Shown here: in pieces, positions 24,651-33,756 of the stretch
Layout of the letters: the number at the start of each line of letters is the position of its first letter
Numbering within the stretch: the stretch's first letter is position 1
NCBI RefSeq assembly: GCF_006546655.1
Contig: NZ_VIAQ01000010.1
Location: 1 to 64,000, forward strand
Reading direction: 5' to 3'
DNA: 64,000 bases
Source of the DNA: Methanolobus vulcani
GTDB taxonomy: Archaea > Halobacteriota > Methanosarcinia > Methanosarcinales > Methanosarcinaceae
The notes under the pieces: model-generated
The model's database searches: none
What the model was told of the DNA's origin: nothing
The model's input: only the letters and a program-made list of their open reading frames with translations
Program-made: the position numbers and the translations under genes

Positions 24651-25146
24651 TTGAAGCCTTCTTTATTTCGTTTTCAGTAGCAATGTTCATTGCAGCCTTT
24701 TCCACAAGAGAGATGAACATAACCTTATCCTCATCACTAAAACCCTGAAGCAGTACATTGTTGAGATTTGCACCTATTTCCATCAGAATGGGACCCATCT
24801 TCTGCCCTTCTTCAGTAAGGTAGACGCAATAGGCACGTTTGTCTTTAGGGTCGCGTTTCCTGATCACGTAACCCTGATCCTCAAGCTTGTTCAGCGAACG
24901 GGTAATAGTTGCCCTGTCGTATCTCAGCATATTCGCAAGTGATTCCTGACTGACACCGTCCTGATGAAGCAGGCGCATGAAAAATGGGAACTGGCCACTT
25001 CCCAGACCGTATGCTTCCAGCTCATTTGAAAGATAGATATTGATAGACCTGAAAAGATGCGATATATCCCGACCTATACATTCGTTTTTTCCAATACATT
25101 TGCAGGAATTATCATCAGGAGCAGCGGATTTGAGATCAGGATTCAT
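24643..25146 (-). CDS. MarR family transcriptional regulator
   Basis: About 167 residues with the winged helix of the MarR family: FPFFMRLLHQDGVSQESLAN, MLRYDRATITRSLNKLEDQG (recognition helix) and VIRKRDPKDKRAYCVYLTEE (wing). The N-terminal part has three cysteines in DDNSCKCIGKNECIG, which could sense oxidants or metals. ATG at 25146 is chosen since GGTGA lies 6 nt before it; the ATG at 25158 would place that site inside the gene. It heads a two-gene operon with the MATE exporter and probably represses it through the palindromes just upstream. Confidence 0.88.
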   Translation of the reverse strand: MNPDLKSAAPDDNSCKCIGKNECIGRDISHLFRSINIYLSNELEAYGLGSGQFPFFMRLLHQDGVSQESLANMLRYDRATITRSLNKLEDQGYVIRKRDPKDKRAYCVYLTEEGQKMGPILMEIGANLNNVLLQGFSDEDKVMFISLVEKAAMNIATENEIKKASND

Positions 25147-25170
25147 TAAGGTCACCATAATGTTGTGATT

Positions 25171-25204
25171 GCAATTATTGCATAGACAATTGTTGCGTAT
25201 GCAA
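25171..25204 (-). promoter_or_regulatory. Palindromic operator of the MarR-MATE operon
   Basis: Three nested symmetries are packed here: GCAATTATTGC (25171-25181), ACAATTGT (25186-25193) and TTGCATA (25178-25184) facing TATGCAA (25198-25204). A minus-strand TATA box (TTTATAGAT, 25217-25209) predicts transcription starting near 25188, inside the palindromes, so binding would block initiation. Autorepression by the MarR protein is the simplest reading. Confidence 0.6.
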
Positions 25205-25247
25205 GTAATCTATAAAAGCGTATGCTGTATGAAAAAGAGAAAGAAGA

Positions 25248-26165
25248 TCAATCAACAAAAAGTTCAACGCCCATAAGCTCAAGGAAAATCTCTTCAAGTG
25301 ACGGGACTATGGTACGCATTTCAACAATGTCCCCGCCTTTGGAAGCTACCCATTTAGTTGTCTGGTTAACCACATCAATATCATTTGTAATGACAACAAA
25401 ACTCTCATCAACTTCCCTGACCACTTCAGAGATAGTATAGCCTGTAATGTCATCAACCTTGAACTCAAGGCGATACTGAATCTTACCATACTCTTTCCTG
25501 ATCTCTTCGGCCGTGCCAAGTGTCACAACTTTTCCGCCTTTTAAGATAAGTATCCTGTCACAAAGACTTTCCACCTGGTACAGGTTGTGGGCACTGAAGA
25601 TGATGGTTTTACCGGATTGCTTCAGGGAGCGCACATAATCCGTAATGTACCTGGAAGTCATAGGGTCCAGACCCGATGCAGGTTCATCGTAGATAAGAAT
25701 ATCAGGGTCATTGATAAGTGAACGAGCAATAGCGACCTTACGCTTCATACCTTTTGAAAGGTCACCTATCTTCTTGCCGTCAGGGTTGAGCGCAAGATCA
25801 AAAAGAAGCTCACGTATCCTTTTCTTTGCCCGGTCTTTAGGAACACTGTATAACTCAGCAAAGTACAGAAGGTAATCGTCTACTTCCATGCCCTCATAAA
25901 GTGGGGACTCTTCAGGAAGAAAACCAAGAAATGACTTAATTTCAACTGCGTCGGTGGCTATATCCAGACCTTGCATGTGAATCGAACCGGCTGTTGGCCT
26001 GATCAGACTGCTGAGCATTTTTAAGGTGGTGGTTTTACCTGCACCGTTTGGCCCAACTATACCAAATATCTGTCCCTTTTCTACAGAGAATGAAAGGTTG
26101 TCAACGGCTACAAAGTCGCCATATTCCTTGCGAAGTCCTTTTACTTCAATTATGCCGGGTTCCAC
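25248..26165 (-). CDS. ABC-2 type transporter ATP-binding protein
   Basis: A 305-residue exporter ATPase with Walker A GPNGAGKTTTLKML, signature LSKGMKRKVAIAR (Lys in place of the usual Gly-Gly), Walker B DILIYDEPASGLDP and the H-loop FSAHNLYQVE, plus a C-terminal accessory domain (about 215-305). It starts at GTG 26165, and a TATA box (TTTATATATAG, minus strand, near 26196-26186) lies about 26 nt before, so the mRNA is probably leaderless. It is a likely partner of the two ABC-2 permeases on the other strand at 27189 and 29030, from which MscS separates it. Confidence 0.9.
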   Translation of the reverse strand: MEPGIIEVKGLRKEYGDFVAVDNLSFSVEKGQIFGIVGPNGAGKTTTLKMLSSLIRPTAGSIHMQGLDIATDAVEIKSFLGFLPEESPLYEGMEVDDYLLYFAELYSVPKDRAKKRIRELLFDLALNPDGKKIGDLSKGMKRKVAIARSLINDPDILIYDEPASGLDPMTSRYITDYVRSLKQSGKTIIFSAHNLYQVESLCDRILILKGGKVVTLGTAEEIRKEYGKIQYRLEFKVDDITGYTISEVVREVDESFVVITNDIDVVNQTTKWVASKGGDIVEMRTIVPSLEEIFLELMGVELFVD

Positions 26166-26249
26166 ACATAGACTATGAACCTGACTATATATAAATTCAA
26201 TTATAAAATAAAACAGAGCATAGTTGAATACAACTATGCCAGCAAGACT

Positions 26250-27059
26250 TTAGTTCTTGTACATGTGCACGTCCATCTGTGGGAATGGAATCTCAATATC
26301 CTGTGCACCGAATTCTGCATGAATAGCTATTGTAAGATCGTTCTTAACAGCCCAGAAATCTCCGGTATTCACCCATGCACGAAGCTGCAGATTTACAGAG
26401 GAGTCTGCAAGTTCTGTTGTTACAACTGCAGGTGCCGGATCAGCAAGCACACGTGAATCCTTTTTGATCACATCCATTGCAATTGCCACAGCTTTAGGAA
26501 TATCAGTAGAATAACTTACACCTACGTCAACAGCAACTCTTCTGGTTGGCATGCGGGTCACATTGATAATTGGACTGCCCCACACAAGTTTGTTTGGAAT
26601 GGTTATGAACTGGTTGTCAGGTGTGAGAAGTTCCGTAGCCATAATACCCACTGCATGTACATTACCTGACATTCCATTGACTGTTACAAATTCTCCTTTG
26701 TCAAGTGGCCTGAGGGATGCTATCCACACACCTGCAGCCAGATTGTTCAGGGAATCCTGCATACCGAATCCAAGAACCAAACCTATCACTGCAGAAAGTC
26801 CTACAACCACGGAACTGATGTCAATTCCAAGTGCACTGACAACTGCCAGAAGTACAGCCACGTATAATAAGGCGCGCAGGAAACGCACAAGGAATTCAAT
26901 AACTAACGCAGGAAGTTTTGTCTTTTTCAATCCGTTGCGGAACATACCGGAAAGTATTCCCGCAATAATAATTCCGGCAACAAGAACCACCAAAGCAAAT
27001 AAAATATTTGCCACTGTGATATCTGTGTAAGGAATAGCCTGAGATAAAATATCTGCCAT
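26250..27059 (-). CDS. Small-conductance mechanosensitive channel (MscS family)
   Basis: About 269 residues with three membrane helices (IANILFALVVLVAGIIIAGI, LVRFLRALLYVAVLLAVVSA and the pore-lining VVGLSAVIGLVLGFGMQDSL), then the beta domain with FVTVNGMSGNVHAVGIMATE and the IPNKLVWGSPIINVTR motif of MscS. It opens under membrane tension to release osmolytes. ATG at 27059 is preferred over a GTG 9 nt upstream because GGAGTGA stands 5-8 nt before it. Confidence 0.93.
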   Translation of the reverse strand: MADILSQAIPYTDITVANILFALVVLVAGIIIAGILSGMFRNGLKKTKLPALVIEFLVRFLRALLYVAVLLAVVSALGIDISSVVVGLSAVIGLVLGFGMQDSLNNLAAGVWIASLRPLDKGEFVTVNGMSGNVHAVGIMATELLTPDNQFITIPNKLVWGSPIINVTRMPTRRVAVDVGVSYSTDIPKAVAIAMDVIKKDSRVLADPAPAVVTTELADSSVNLQLRAWVNTGDFWAVKNDLTIAIHAEFGAQDIEIPFPQMDVHMYKN

Positions 27060-27188
27060 TTGAATCACTCCAGAAAATAGTAGAGATGTACCATTAAGTA
27101 GTGGGTACTTTGATGCATATAACTCTTTTCAATTAATATACACTGTATTTTTATGAAATAGATATTAATATAATAGATCCCTAATAAA

Positions 27189-29003
27189 ATGTATATGCCT
27201 GGCTGGTTAACTATCGCTAAATGGGAACTAATGCGATCAAAACTCAAATTTGACGCACGCTCAATAATCATGCTCATAATATCGCTAATACTGGTAATAG
27301 CGGCATCCTACGCAGCATCACAAACAGGAATGAGCATGAACCAGAAGATATACATGGTAGCTTTTTCCCAGCCAGACGTGCAACCAATTATCCAGACTGA
27401 CCAGCGCTTTGACTACATGCTGGTAGACAGATACAAGACTACTGTGTACTATGAATATGGCGCTGACATGGCTATTATCGGCAACAATGTCTACCTGAGT
27501 GATACAAGAAAAGCTGCCTCTGCAGCCGATGCACTGGAGAACACATTCATAGAATACAGGGAGATCGTACTCACGTCTTACAATGACGTGAACAACAGTC
27601 ACCCTGTATGGGTCACTGTTCATGACCTTGAAAGACCCCAGGACTTCCAGCTTGCAGGAACCGAAAGCACAATAGATGAGATCAGCAGAGGATACAACAG
27701 TACAGCAGCACTTGAGAGTGTACCCGGGGGAAGCGAAGGAGCAAGCGGTGACGGCAGTGTTAGAACCGGTTCATCAACAATATCTCCCGAAGATATTGAG
27801 GCTCTTGATGCCATAGAAGGAAAGACATTCTTTGAAAAGCAGACCCTTTCAACCCCATCGAACTTCAACCCACCTGTTCCTTTTACAGCAATACTTTACG
27901 CATTCCTGTTCATATTCCCTATATATTTCGTATCTCAGTTCTACTCCACCAGCCTCATGGATGAACGAACTAACAGGAAAGGAGAACTCATACTTATAGC
28001 TCCACTGAGAAGCAGAGACGTTGTGATTGGCAAGACTGTACCATACCTTGTTATAACAATGGCAATACAGGCAGCTATAACCCTGTACATACTCAAGATG
28101 CCATCTACACTTGCTGATGTGGAAAGAATAATCCTGGTTCTGGCTGCTATATTTCCGGTAATACTACTCTTCTTTGCACTTTCATTTTACAGCGCTATTC
28201 TTTCAAGAAGTTTCAAGGAACTCACGTTTGCAAGTGTCTTCCTTTCAGTAGTGATATCAGGATACCTGTTCTTCCCGGCAATGTTTGCAAACATCCATGC
28301 CATAAGTTCCATTTCCCCAATTACACTTATAGTCAGGCTCATAGAGGGAGAATCCGTACCAATGAGCACATACCTGTTCTCCACACTGCCGTTCTATCTT
28401 GTAGCAGGTGCAGTGTATGTATTTGGAACTTCCATTTTCAGGGAAGAGGATCTGTTCACTCAGAAATCAATCGGCTCAAAGATAATAGATTGCTTTGAGA
28501 TGTTCCTTTCATACCGCTACGGATCAGTCTTTTTCCTGAGCATCATCTTCATCCCGGTAGTATATATGACACAGCTTATGCTCATTGTCATGCTTTTCAA
28601 CCTCCCGGTGCCATATTCAATACTTGCAATGATCGTACTGTCGGCACTGGCTGAAGAGATAGTCAAATCCATTGGCATTTATACACTTTTCAAGAGAAAG
28701 CTAAAAGAAATAACATTCAAAAATGCCGTCAGACTGTCAATACTATCCGGTGCAGGATTCTTTGTTGGAGAAAAAGCTGTTGCAGTCCTTACACTTGCAC
28801 CTATTGCAAGTTCAGCCTTTGGAACGGTAATGACCATGGGTGCAATGCTGCTGATACCACTGCTACTGCATGTAACAACCGTAGCAATCAGTTCACTGGT
28901 GATGTACTGGAAAGGACCTGATGCTTACAAATATGCAGTGATACTGGCAACTATCTTCCACAGCCTGTATAACATGACAATTCTCAGGGGGCTGTTATTC
29001 TGA
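27189..29003 (+). CDS. ABC-2 permease fused to a PrsW-like intramembrane protease domain
   Basis: A 604-residue membrane protein. Residues 1-430 form an ABC-2 permease of the Na+-exporter type: a first helix (about 26-44), a large outer loop (45-225) and five further helices after 230. Residues about 440-604 form a second membrane domain carrying the spaced motif set of PrsW/CAAX-type metalloproteases: EExxK (Glu489, Glu490, Lys493), GFFVGEK (Glu528), His561 and HSLYN (His591, Asn595). The order and spacing fit PrsW well. A protease joined to an export permease suggests that it cleaves an exported peptide or a membrane substrate. Followed by a second permease after 26 nt. Confidence 0.82.
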   Translation: MYMPGWLTIAKWELMRSKLKFDARSIIMLIISLILVIAASYAASQTGMSMNQKIYMVAFSQPDVQPIIQTDQRFDYMLVDRYKTTVYYEYGADMAIIGNNVYLSDTRKAASAADALENTFIEYREIVLTSYNDVNNSHPVWVTVHDLERPQDFQLAGTESTIDEISRGYNSTAALESVPGGSEGASGDGSVRTGSSTISPEDIEALDAIEGKTFFEKQTLSTPSNFNPPVPFTAILYAFLFIFPIYFVSQFYSTSLMDERTNRKGELILIAPLRSRDVVIGKTVPYLVITMAIQAAITLYILKMPSTLADVERIILVLAAIFPVILLFFALSFYSAILSRSFKELTFASVFLSVVISGYLFFPAMFANIHAISSISPITLIVRLIEGESVPMSTYLFSTLPFYLVAGAVYVFGTSIFREEDLFTQKSIGSKIIDCFEMFLSYRYGSVFFLSIIFIPVVYMTQLMLIVMLFNLPVPYSILAMIVLSALAEEIVKSIGIYTLFKRKLKEITFKNAVRLSILSGAGFFVGEKAVAVLTLAPIASSAFGTVMTMGAMLLIPLLLHVTTVAISSLVMYWKGPDAYKYAVILATIFHSLYNMTILRGLLF

Positions 29004-29029
29004 GCAGTAAGGGAATTTCATGCAGGAAA

Positions 29030-30100
29030 ATGAAAACTGTTGCAAAAAAGGAGTTCAAAGACCTCCTTACAGAAAAAACTTTCATACTTGCCATTATAAT
29101 CCAGCTTTTCATAGCATCATTCTCAACCTTCCTTGTAATAGGGCTGACATCTTTCTATGACCCTACTGCACTTGGAGATGTTGACTTCGAAGGCATAAAT
29201 ATCGGAGTTGTCGGAACTGAGAACGATGAGCTATATCAGATACTTATTGAAAACAACGTGCATACGTATCTTTACGATGACTTCATTCCGGCTTATGGAG
29301 ATTTTTATGACAGAAAGATAGATGCCATCATAGTTACGCCACTTGGAACAGCCGAAGGCACAGACCTGCTCAACGTTGACATATACCTGCCAAAATCGGA
29401 GATAAAGGCAACTGTCATATCGCTCCAGCTGAAGGAGTCACTGGAAGAATATGAACAGCGTGTCAGGGATGTCAGAACACAAAGACTTCCCGGTTATTCA
29501 CCTATAGATTTCAATATCATTGAGAGAGGAGTTCGAGCGTCCTCTACATTCTTTGAATTCGTTTATGTGGCACTTCTGCCATTACTTGTATTCACACCTG
29601 CTTTCATTTCAGGCGGTCTTGTCATAGATTTCATAACTGAAGAATATGAACGCAAGACAATGGACCTGCTTCTGGCATCTCCGGCATCCCTGCTTGAGAT
29701 CATAAGTGGTAAAGCCATACTTGCCATCCTGATAGTACCTCTGCAATCGTTTGTATGGATGCTGCTTTTGTCAATGAACCGGATATCCATAAGTCATTCA
29801 CTTCAGATATTGCTTATAGTCACACTGATAGCTGGTGTGCTGGTTTTTTCAAGTACCATTATAGCAGTGTTTTTCAAAGACAGGGGCGTAGCACAGCTAC
29901 TGTACTCGCTTGTACTGATCTTCCTTTTCATGTCATCATACCTCTTTACGAACTCCCCGCTTAACCTTGTAACAAGACTTTCCATCAATAGTATCACTGC
30001 TGTTGAAAGCTGGACATGGACCGGTATTTACCTGTTTCTGGCACTTTTCCTTTATATGGCAACAATGCTTGTGATCAAAAAAGACCCACATAACATTTAA
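29030..30100 (+). CDS. ABC-2 type permease
   Basis: A 356-residue permease of the same exporter: one helix near the N-terminus (FILAIIIQLFIASFSTFLV), an outer domain of about 140 residues, then five helices beginning with YVALLPLLVFTPAFISGGLV and the cytoplasmic EEYERKTMDLLLASP motif of ABC-2 permeases. The two permeases would form a heterodimer driven by the ATPase at 25248. The gene sits 26 nt after the protease-permease fusion and 15 nt before a surface protein gene, so all belong to one transcript. Confidence 0.88.
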   Translation: MKTVAKKEFKDLLTEKTFILAIIIQLFIASFSTFLVIGLTSFYDPTALGDVDFEGINIGVVGTENDELYQILIENNVHTYLYDDFIPAYGDFYDRKIDAIIVTPLGTAEGTDLLNVDIYLPKSEIKATVISLQLKESLEEYEQRVRDVRTQRLPGYSPIDFNIIERGVRASSTFFEFVYVALLPLLVFTPAFISGGLVIDFITEEYERKTMDLLLASPASLLEIISGKAILAILIVPLQSFVWMLLLSMNRISISHSLQILLIVTLIAGVLVFSSTIIAVFFKDRGVAQLLYSLVLIFLFMSSYLFTNSPLNLVTRLSINSITAVESWTWTGIYLFLALFLYMATMLVIKKDPHNI

Positions 30101-30115
30101 CAGAAAAATAAACGG

Positions 30116-31945
30116 ATGAGAATAATGCGACTGATCAAGCTGCTTTTACTGACCATAATCATAACTGTATTCATAAATCCTGTAAATTCTACTGCGGTAA
30201 AAGATGAGGACATATGGATATACCAGGGTTCTTTTGAACTTGGGACAGGAGAAAGAGCCTACCTTGAAGGTTACACGGTCAAAGTGGATGAGATCGACAA
30301 CGCAAACGTACCAACTGCAACCCTGCTGATATATACTAATTCAGTATTTATGAAGTCTTTTGAAGTCGACTCCGGAGTCAACAACGAATATATCTATGAT
30401 GGTGAGTTGAAGATTTGTGTTGAATCTATAGAGAACAGTAAAATTTCCATGGAGATATACAAACATAAATCCGAACTTGTATGGGTCACTGATATCCCAA
30501 AAACAGCATTTAAAACAGGAGATTCCCTGAGCGGAAATGATTACCGCATTACCCTGAAAGGGATTGATGAAAGAGTAGCAAATGTAGTTGTCGAACTGGA
30601 CGGAGAAGAATACGAAAGAACATACAATAGCGGAGATTATGAAAAATTCACAGAGGATTTCATGATCAATATTGTATATATCAATAAGAACACGCAGGAA
30701 GTTTTCATTGAAACACTTAAACCTGGTGAACCTCAGATCCAGATAGATATTGGCAGTCTTCAGGAAAGCTATGAGCAAAATGAGTATGTGGAATATGAAC
30801 TCGTGGTAACTAATAATGGGTCAATACCATTGCATGGCATCATACTTACAACTGAATGTGACGAGGGAGAAGCGGAACTTGTAACACAGCAGCATTCCAT
30901 ACTGGAACCGGGAAAGAAGAAAAAGTTCCAGATACAGGTAAAACCTGATGCTGAACCTGTTACAAGGGATATTACGATCACTGCAAGCGTAGAAGGTTAC
31001 GATTACAGAGGAAATGAATACAATAATGAGAAAGACACCGAAGCAACTATCAATTCATATATTTCCATTGAAAAGAATGTTATATCCAGAGAAAAGGCAT
31101 CTTCAGACCCAGAATTTGGAACCGAGCAGTATTTCCAGATTAGCATTACAGTTGGAAATAAAGCAGATTTCCAGACAGTAGTTACAGTCACCGATGTCCT
31201 GCCTCCAGAATTCATACCAGACGACATTGATAGTACTGAGTGGACAATGGCACTCGCAGCAGGAGAAACAAAGACCATCAATTATTTTGCATCCTCAACT
31301 GAACCGGGAGATTTCACTTTTGAGCCTGCCACTGTAGTATGGAAAGATAGCGGTGAAACTTACACAATGCAATCCAACCAGATAGAAGGAATATTCCACG
31401 TAAGCGGTTCCAGGGTTATACTCCAGAAAGAAATAAGTTCCAGCTACATGGTTGTCGGTGAAACTATTGACGTAATACTCAAAGTTACAAATGACGGAGA
31501 TAGGGATATTGATATCTCTTTCAGAGAAGACATCTCTGATGAGCTCAGTTATGTAAGCGGAGATAGTGAATGGAAAGGGACCCTGAAAGCAGGAACAACA
31601 AAAGAATTCACATATACGGTGAAGGCTGAAAGAGCAGGAGAATATTACCTGCCTGAAACAGAACTAAGTCTTACCGATGAGGATGGTAGAAAGGATAATG
31701 TGGTTTCGGATGAGCTTTTCCTTTACATTGACGATGAAGCTACAGAGATAGAAGAAAACTACGAAGATACTTACAACCAGATTGATGCCTCAGCAACGTA
31801 CTCTGGTGATACATCCGTTGCAGACCCTGATATTACAAGAACAGAGGCAATTGGATTCATGGTTTCATCCTTTGCAAGCCTTTTCGTAATAATAGCAATC
31901 GTACCAACCTTTGCATATTTATTTATATCCAGAGTATATAAGTAA
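30116..31945 (+). CDS. Membrane-anchored surface protein with CARDB/DUF11-like repeats
   Basis: Signal peptide at residues 5-25 (IKLLLLTIIITVFINPVNS), then about 540 residues of beta-rich modules, and one C-terminal membrane helix (about 582-603, FMVSSFASLFVIIAIVPTFA). Three or more Ig-like units of the CARDB/DUF11 kind are visible, each with the phrase V-x-NNGS or V-x-NDGD and a closing AGETKTINY- or AGTTKEFTYTV-like strand. Probably a surface protein. Its place in the ABC exporter operon suggests it helps or is served by that exporter. Confidence 0.75.
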   Translation: MRIMRLIKLLLLTIIITVFINPVNSTAVKDEDIWIYQGSFELGTGERAYLEGYTVKVDEIDNANVPTATLLIYTNSVFMKSFEVDSGVNNEYIYDGELKICVESIENSKISMEIYKHKSELVWVTDIPKTAFKTGDSLSGNDYRITLKGIDERVANVVVELDGEEYERTYNSGDYEKFTEDFMINIVYINKNTQEVFIETLKPGEPQIQIDIGSLQESYEQNEYVEYELVVTNNGSIPLHGIILTTECDEGEAELVTQQHSILEPGKKKKFQIQVKPDAEPVTRDITITASVEGYDYRGNEYNNEKDTEATINSYISIEKNVISREKASSDPEFGTEQYFQISITVGNKADFQTVVTVTDVLPPEFIPDDIDSTEWTMALAAGETKTINYFASSTEPGDFTFEPATVVWKDSGETYTMQSNQIEGIFHVSGSRVILQKEISSSYMVVGETIDVILKVTNDGDRDIDISFREDISDELSYVSGDSEWKGTLKAGTTKEFTYTVKAERAGEYYLPETELSLTDEDGRKDNVVSDELFLYIDDEATEIEENYEDTYNQIDASATYSGDTSVADPDITRTEAIGFMVSSFASLFVIIAIVPTFAYLFISRVYK

Positions 31946-31973
31946 TGTTAAAAAATTAAGATGGGACCAGAGT

Positions 31974-32387
31974 ATGAATTTTGCAGCGTTTATCGGATCT
32001 TCAATGCTTTTTGCCTTGTTTGCTATTGTAGTGCTCTTTGTCCTGATCAATATGTCATCAAGGCTTGCACTTATTATTTTGCTGGTAATCCCTATTGCAT
32101 TTATTTTAGTAATCCCGGATATCTCAATAGCTTTTCTTTCCATTGAGCAGATGTCACTGGCAAACGGACTTGTACCGGTGAATAATTTCCATATATTGCT
32201 TATGATCTGGTCCACACTCATAGGTGTTATCCTGTATACGGAATTCCTTACCTGGTATCTTGGAAAGGGTAAGAGAATGAAGAATAATCCGGATGGTACA
32301 ATGAAAGTCGGAGTTTCTGCAACCCTGGATAAGAGTGTGTACGATGCGATAGGAAAAGCCAGGGATCTCCTTAATCGCAAAAAATGA
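31974..32387 (+). CDS. Small membrane protein of unknown function
   Basis: About 137 residues. Two or three membrane helices are followed by a cytoplasmic tail of about 40 residues. The tail end (SATLDKSVYDAIGKARDLLN) could form an amphipathic helix. ATG at 31974 is chosen because GGGACCAGAG precedes it and the longer frame overlaps the upstream gene's membrane segment. I do not recognise the family. It follows the surface protein by 28 nt and is probably part of the same operon. Confidence 0.65.
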   Translation: MNFAAFIGSSMLFALFAIVVLFVLINMSSRLALIILLVIPIAFILVIPDISIAFLSIEQMSLANGLVPVNNFHILLMIWSTLIGVILYTEFLTWYLGKGKRMKNNPDGTMKVGVSATLDKSVYDAIGKARDLLNRKK

Positions 32388-32443
32388 TTGGCGTAAAGGT
32401 GTTATGCATACAGCACATCTTTTAACATAGACTAATAAGGGGT

Positions 32444-32758
32444 GTGTGTCTGAACACCGAAGAGATAATAGAAAGCAATGATGAGATAGCAACCGCCGTC
32501 CATGAATTCAAACCACAGGCATGGAGAGCCGGACTATATTCTGCAATATTTCCAGGACTTGGCCAGATGTATAATGGAGACTTTGGCAGAGGGTCTTTTT
32601 ATTTTGTACTGGCTTTCATACTGATAATCACATTTTATCTCGTAGTACCGTTCTTCATTTTCATTGTATTCTGGATGTATAACATATACCAGGCTTACAG
32701 CTACGCCAGAAATTTCGGAAAAGATTTCAACAACAATGAGCAGGAATGTGAAGACTGA
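32444..32758 (+). CDS. TM2-like small membrane protein
   Basis: A 104-residue protein with two closely spaced membrane helices, the first opening with the TM2-type phrase AIFPGLGQMYNGDFGRGSFYF, followed by FIFIVFWMYNIYQAYSYARN. The short turn and the W-x-x-x-x-x-Y ending fit the TM2 family, of unknown function. The start is taken as GTG 32444, immediately after AAGGGG; the spacing is tight, so the start is uncertain. Last gene in the run that begins with the ABC permeases. Confidence 0.65.
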   Translation: MCLNTEEIIESNDEIATAVHEFKPQAWRAGLYSAIFPGLGQMYNGDFGRGSFYFVLAFILIITFYLVVPFFIFIVFWMYNIYQAYSYARNFGKDFNNNEQECED

Positions 32759-32811
32759 AATGTAATATGCTTAAAATTATCTGAAAAAAAGAGGGGAGTA
32801 AATCACTCCTC

Positions 32812-33495
32812 TTATGCAGGATTATTCCTGTTATATGGTGCTGCTGCAAGTGATGAAACACCGCTTGCTCCGATAGAACCGTAAACCGGCTGTGTTGGTG
32901 CAAGCCATACAGCACCTGTTCCCTCAAATGTCTGAAGAAGGCCTTCTCCTGATGTAAGCTTTCCTGCAATTCCTTTTCCAGATCTTTCGACACTGAATTT
33001 CACGGAATCGGATCTTAGAAGAGCAAAGTTACCATCGACCTGAAGACGTTCGTTGTCAAGGTTATATTTCAGAATTTCAGACATGGGTACCGGGCTTTCA
33101 AGTATGCATGTACCTGTTCCGCTTATCTTTGTCTGGAACCATCCTTCTCCACCAAAAAGACCTGCAGAGATGTTCTTCTGGGAGGCGACTCCAACTTCAA
33201 GGCTTGATTCTGCGCAGTAGAAAATACCCTTGTCCACGATTATAGAACCATTGTCAAGGCTTACAACGATGAAATGACTGAAACTTGGTTCAAGGAATAT
33301 CTCACCGGAGCCTTTGTAAAGTGGATTGAAAGTAGATTCATTTGTGAGCTTGTTCTTGATCATCTTCTTTGCAAGACCACCGACACCGCCTATGTTTGCA
33401 TCACATGTGATGTTACCTTTCTGGAAATAAAGAGCTCCAGGTTCTACGATTACACCGCTATTGTTCAATGTGACCTTTACCTGCTTTAAGGTCAT
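32812..33495 (-). CDS. AIM24 family protein; the annotated ATG probably misses about 50 N-terminal residues
   Basis: A beta-rich AIM24/TIGR00266-type protein: VTLNNSGVIVEPGALYFQKG, FLEPSFSHFIVVSLDNGSII-like and SGEGLLQTFEGTGAVWLAPT segments are family marks. The first conventional start is ATG 33495, yet the frame stays open upstream to a TAA near 33675 and reads there, without a break, NPSLARHLYYIQQAG just before the ATG, a stretch that belongs to this family. That extension has no ATG, GTG or TTG. The only plausible starts are ATC 33648 or ATA 33645, behind GGATGTGGT. With either start the protein has about 278 residues. A TATA-like element near 33700 fits this longer gene. AIM24 proteins are of uncertain role. 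Confidence 0.82.
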   Translation of the reverse strand: MTLKQVKVTLNNSGVIVEPGALYFQKGNITCDANIGGVGGLAKKMIKNKLTNESTFNPLYKGSGEIFLEPSFSHFIVVSLDNGSIIVDKGIFYCAESSLEVGVASQKNISAGLFGGEGWFQTKISGTGTCILESPVPMSEILKYNLDNERLQVDGNFALLRSDSVKFSVERSGKGIAGKLTSGEGLLQTFEGTGAVWLAPTQPVYGSIGASGVSSLAAAPYNRNNPA

Positions 33496-33756
33496 ACCTG
33501 CCTGCTGTATATAGTACAGGTGCCTTGCAAGGGAAGGATTCTTGCTTCCTGTTAGAGATTTGTACTCTATGATCTCTGCTTTGAAATTTCCTTTATCGAC
33601 ACTGTCAAGAACGTTAATGTTGTTATAGAATTTACTTTCCGCTATGATACCACATCCAGGTGAAAAATCACATTAAGGTAGATTAACTTTGCTTTTTGCA
33701 ATTGAATAATATACTAATATTGACATATAAATATACCTAAACTGTCGGATGACAAA

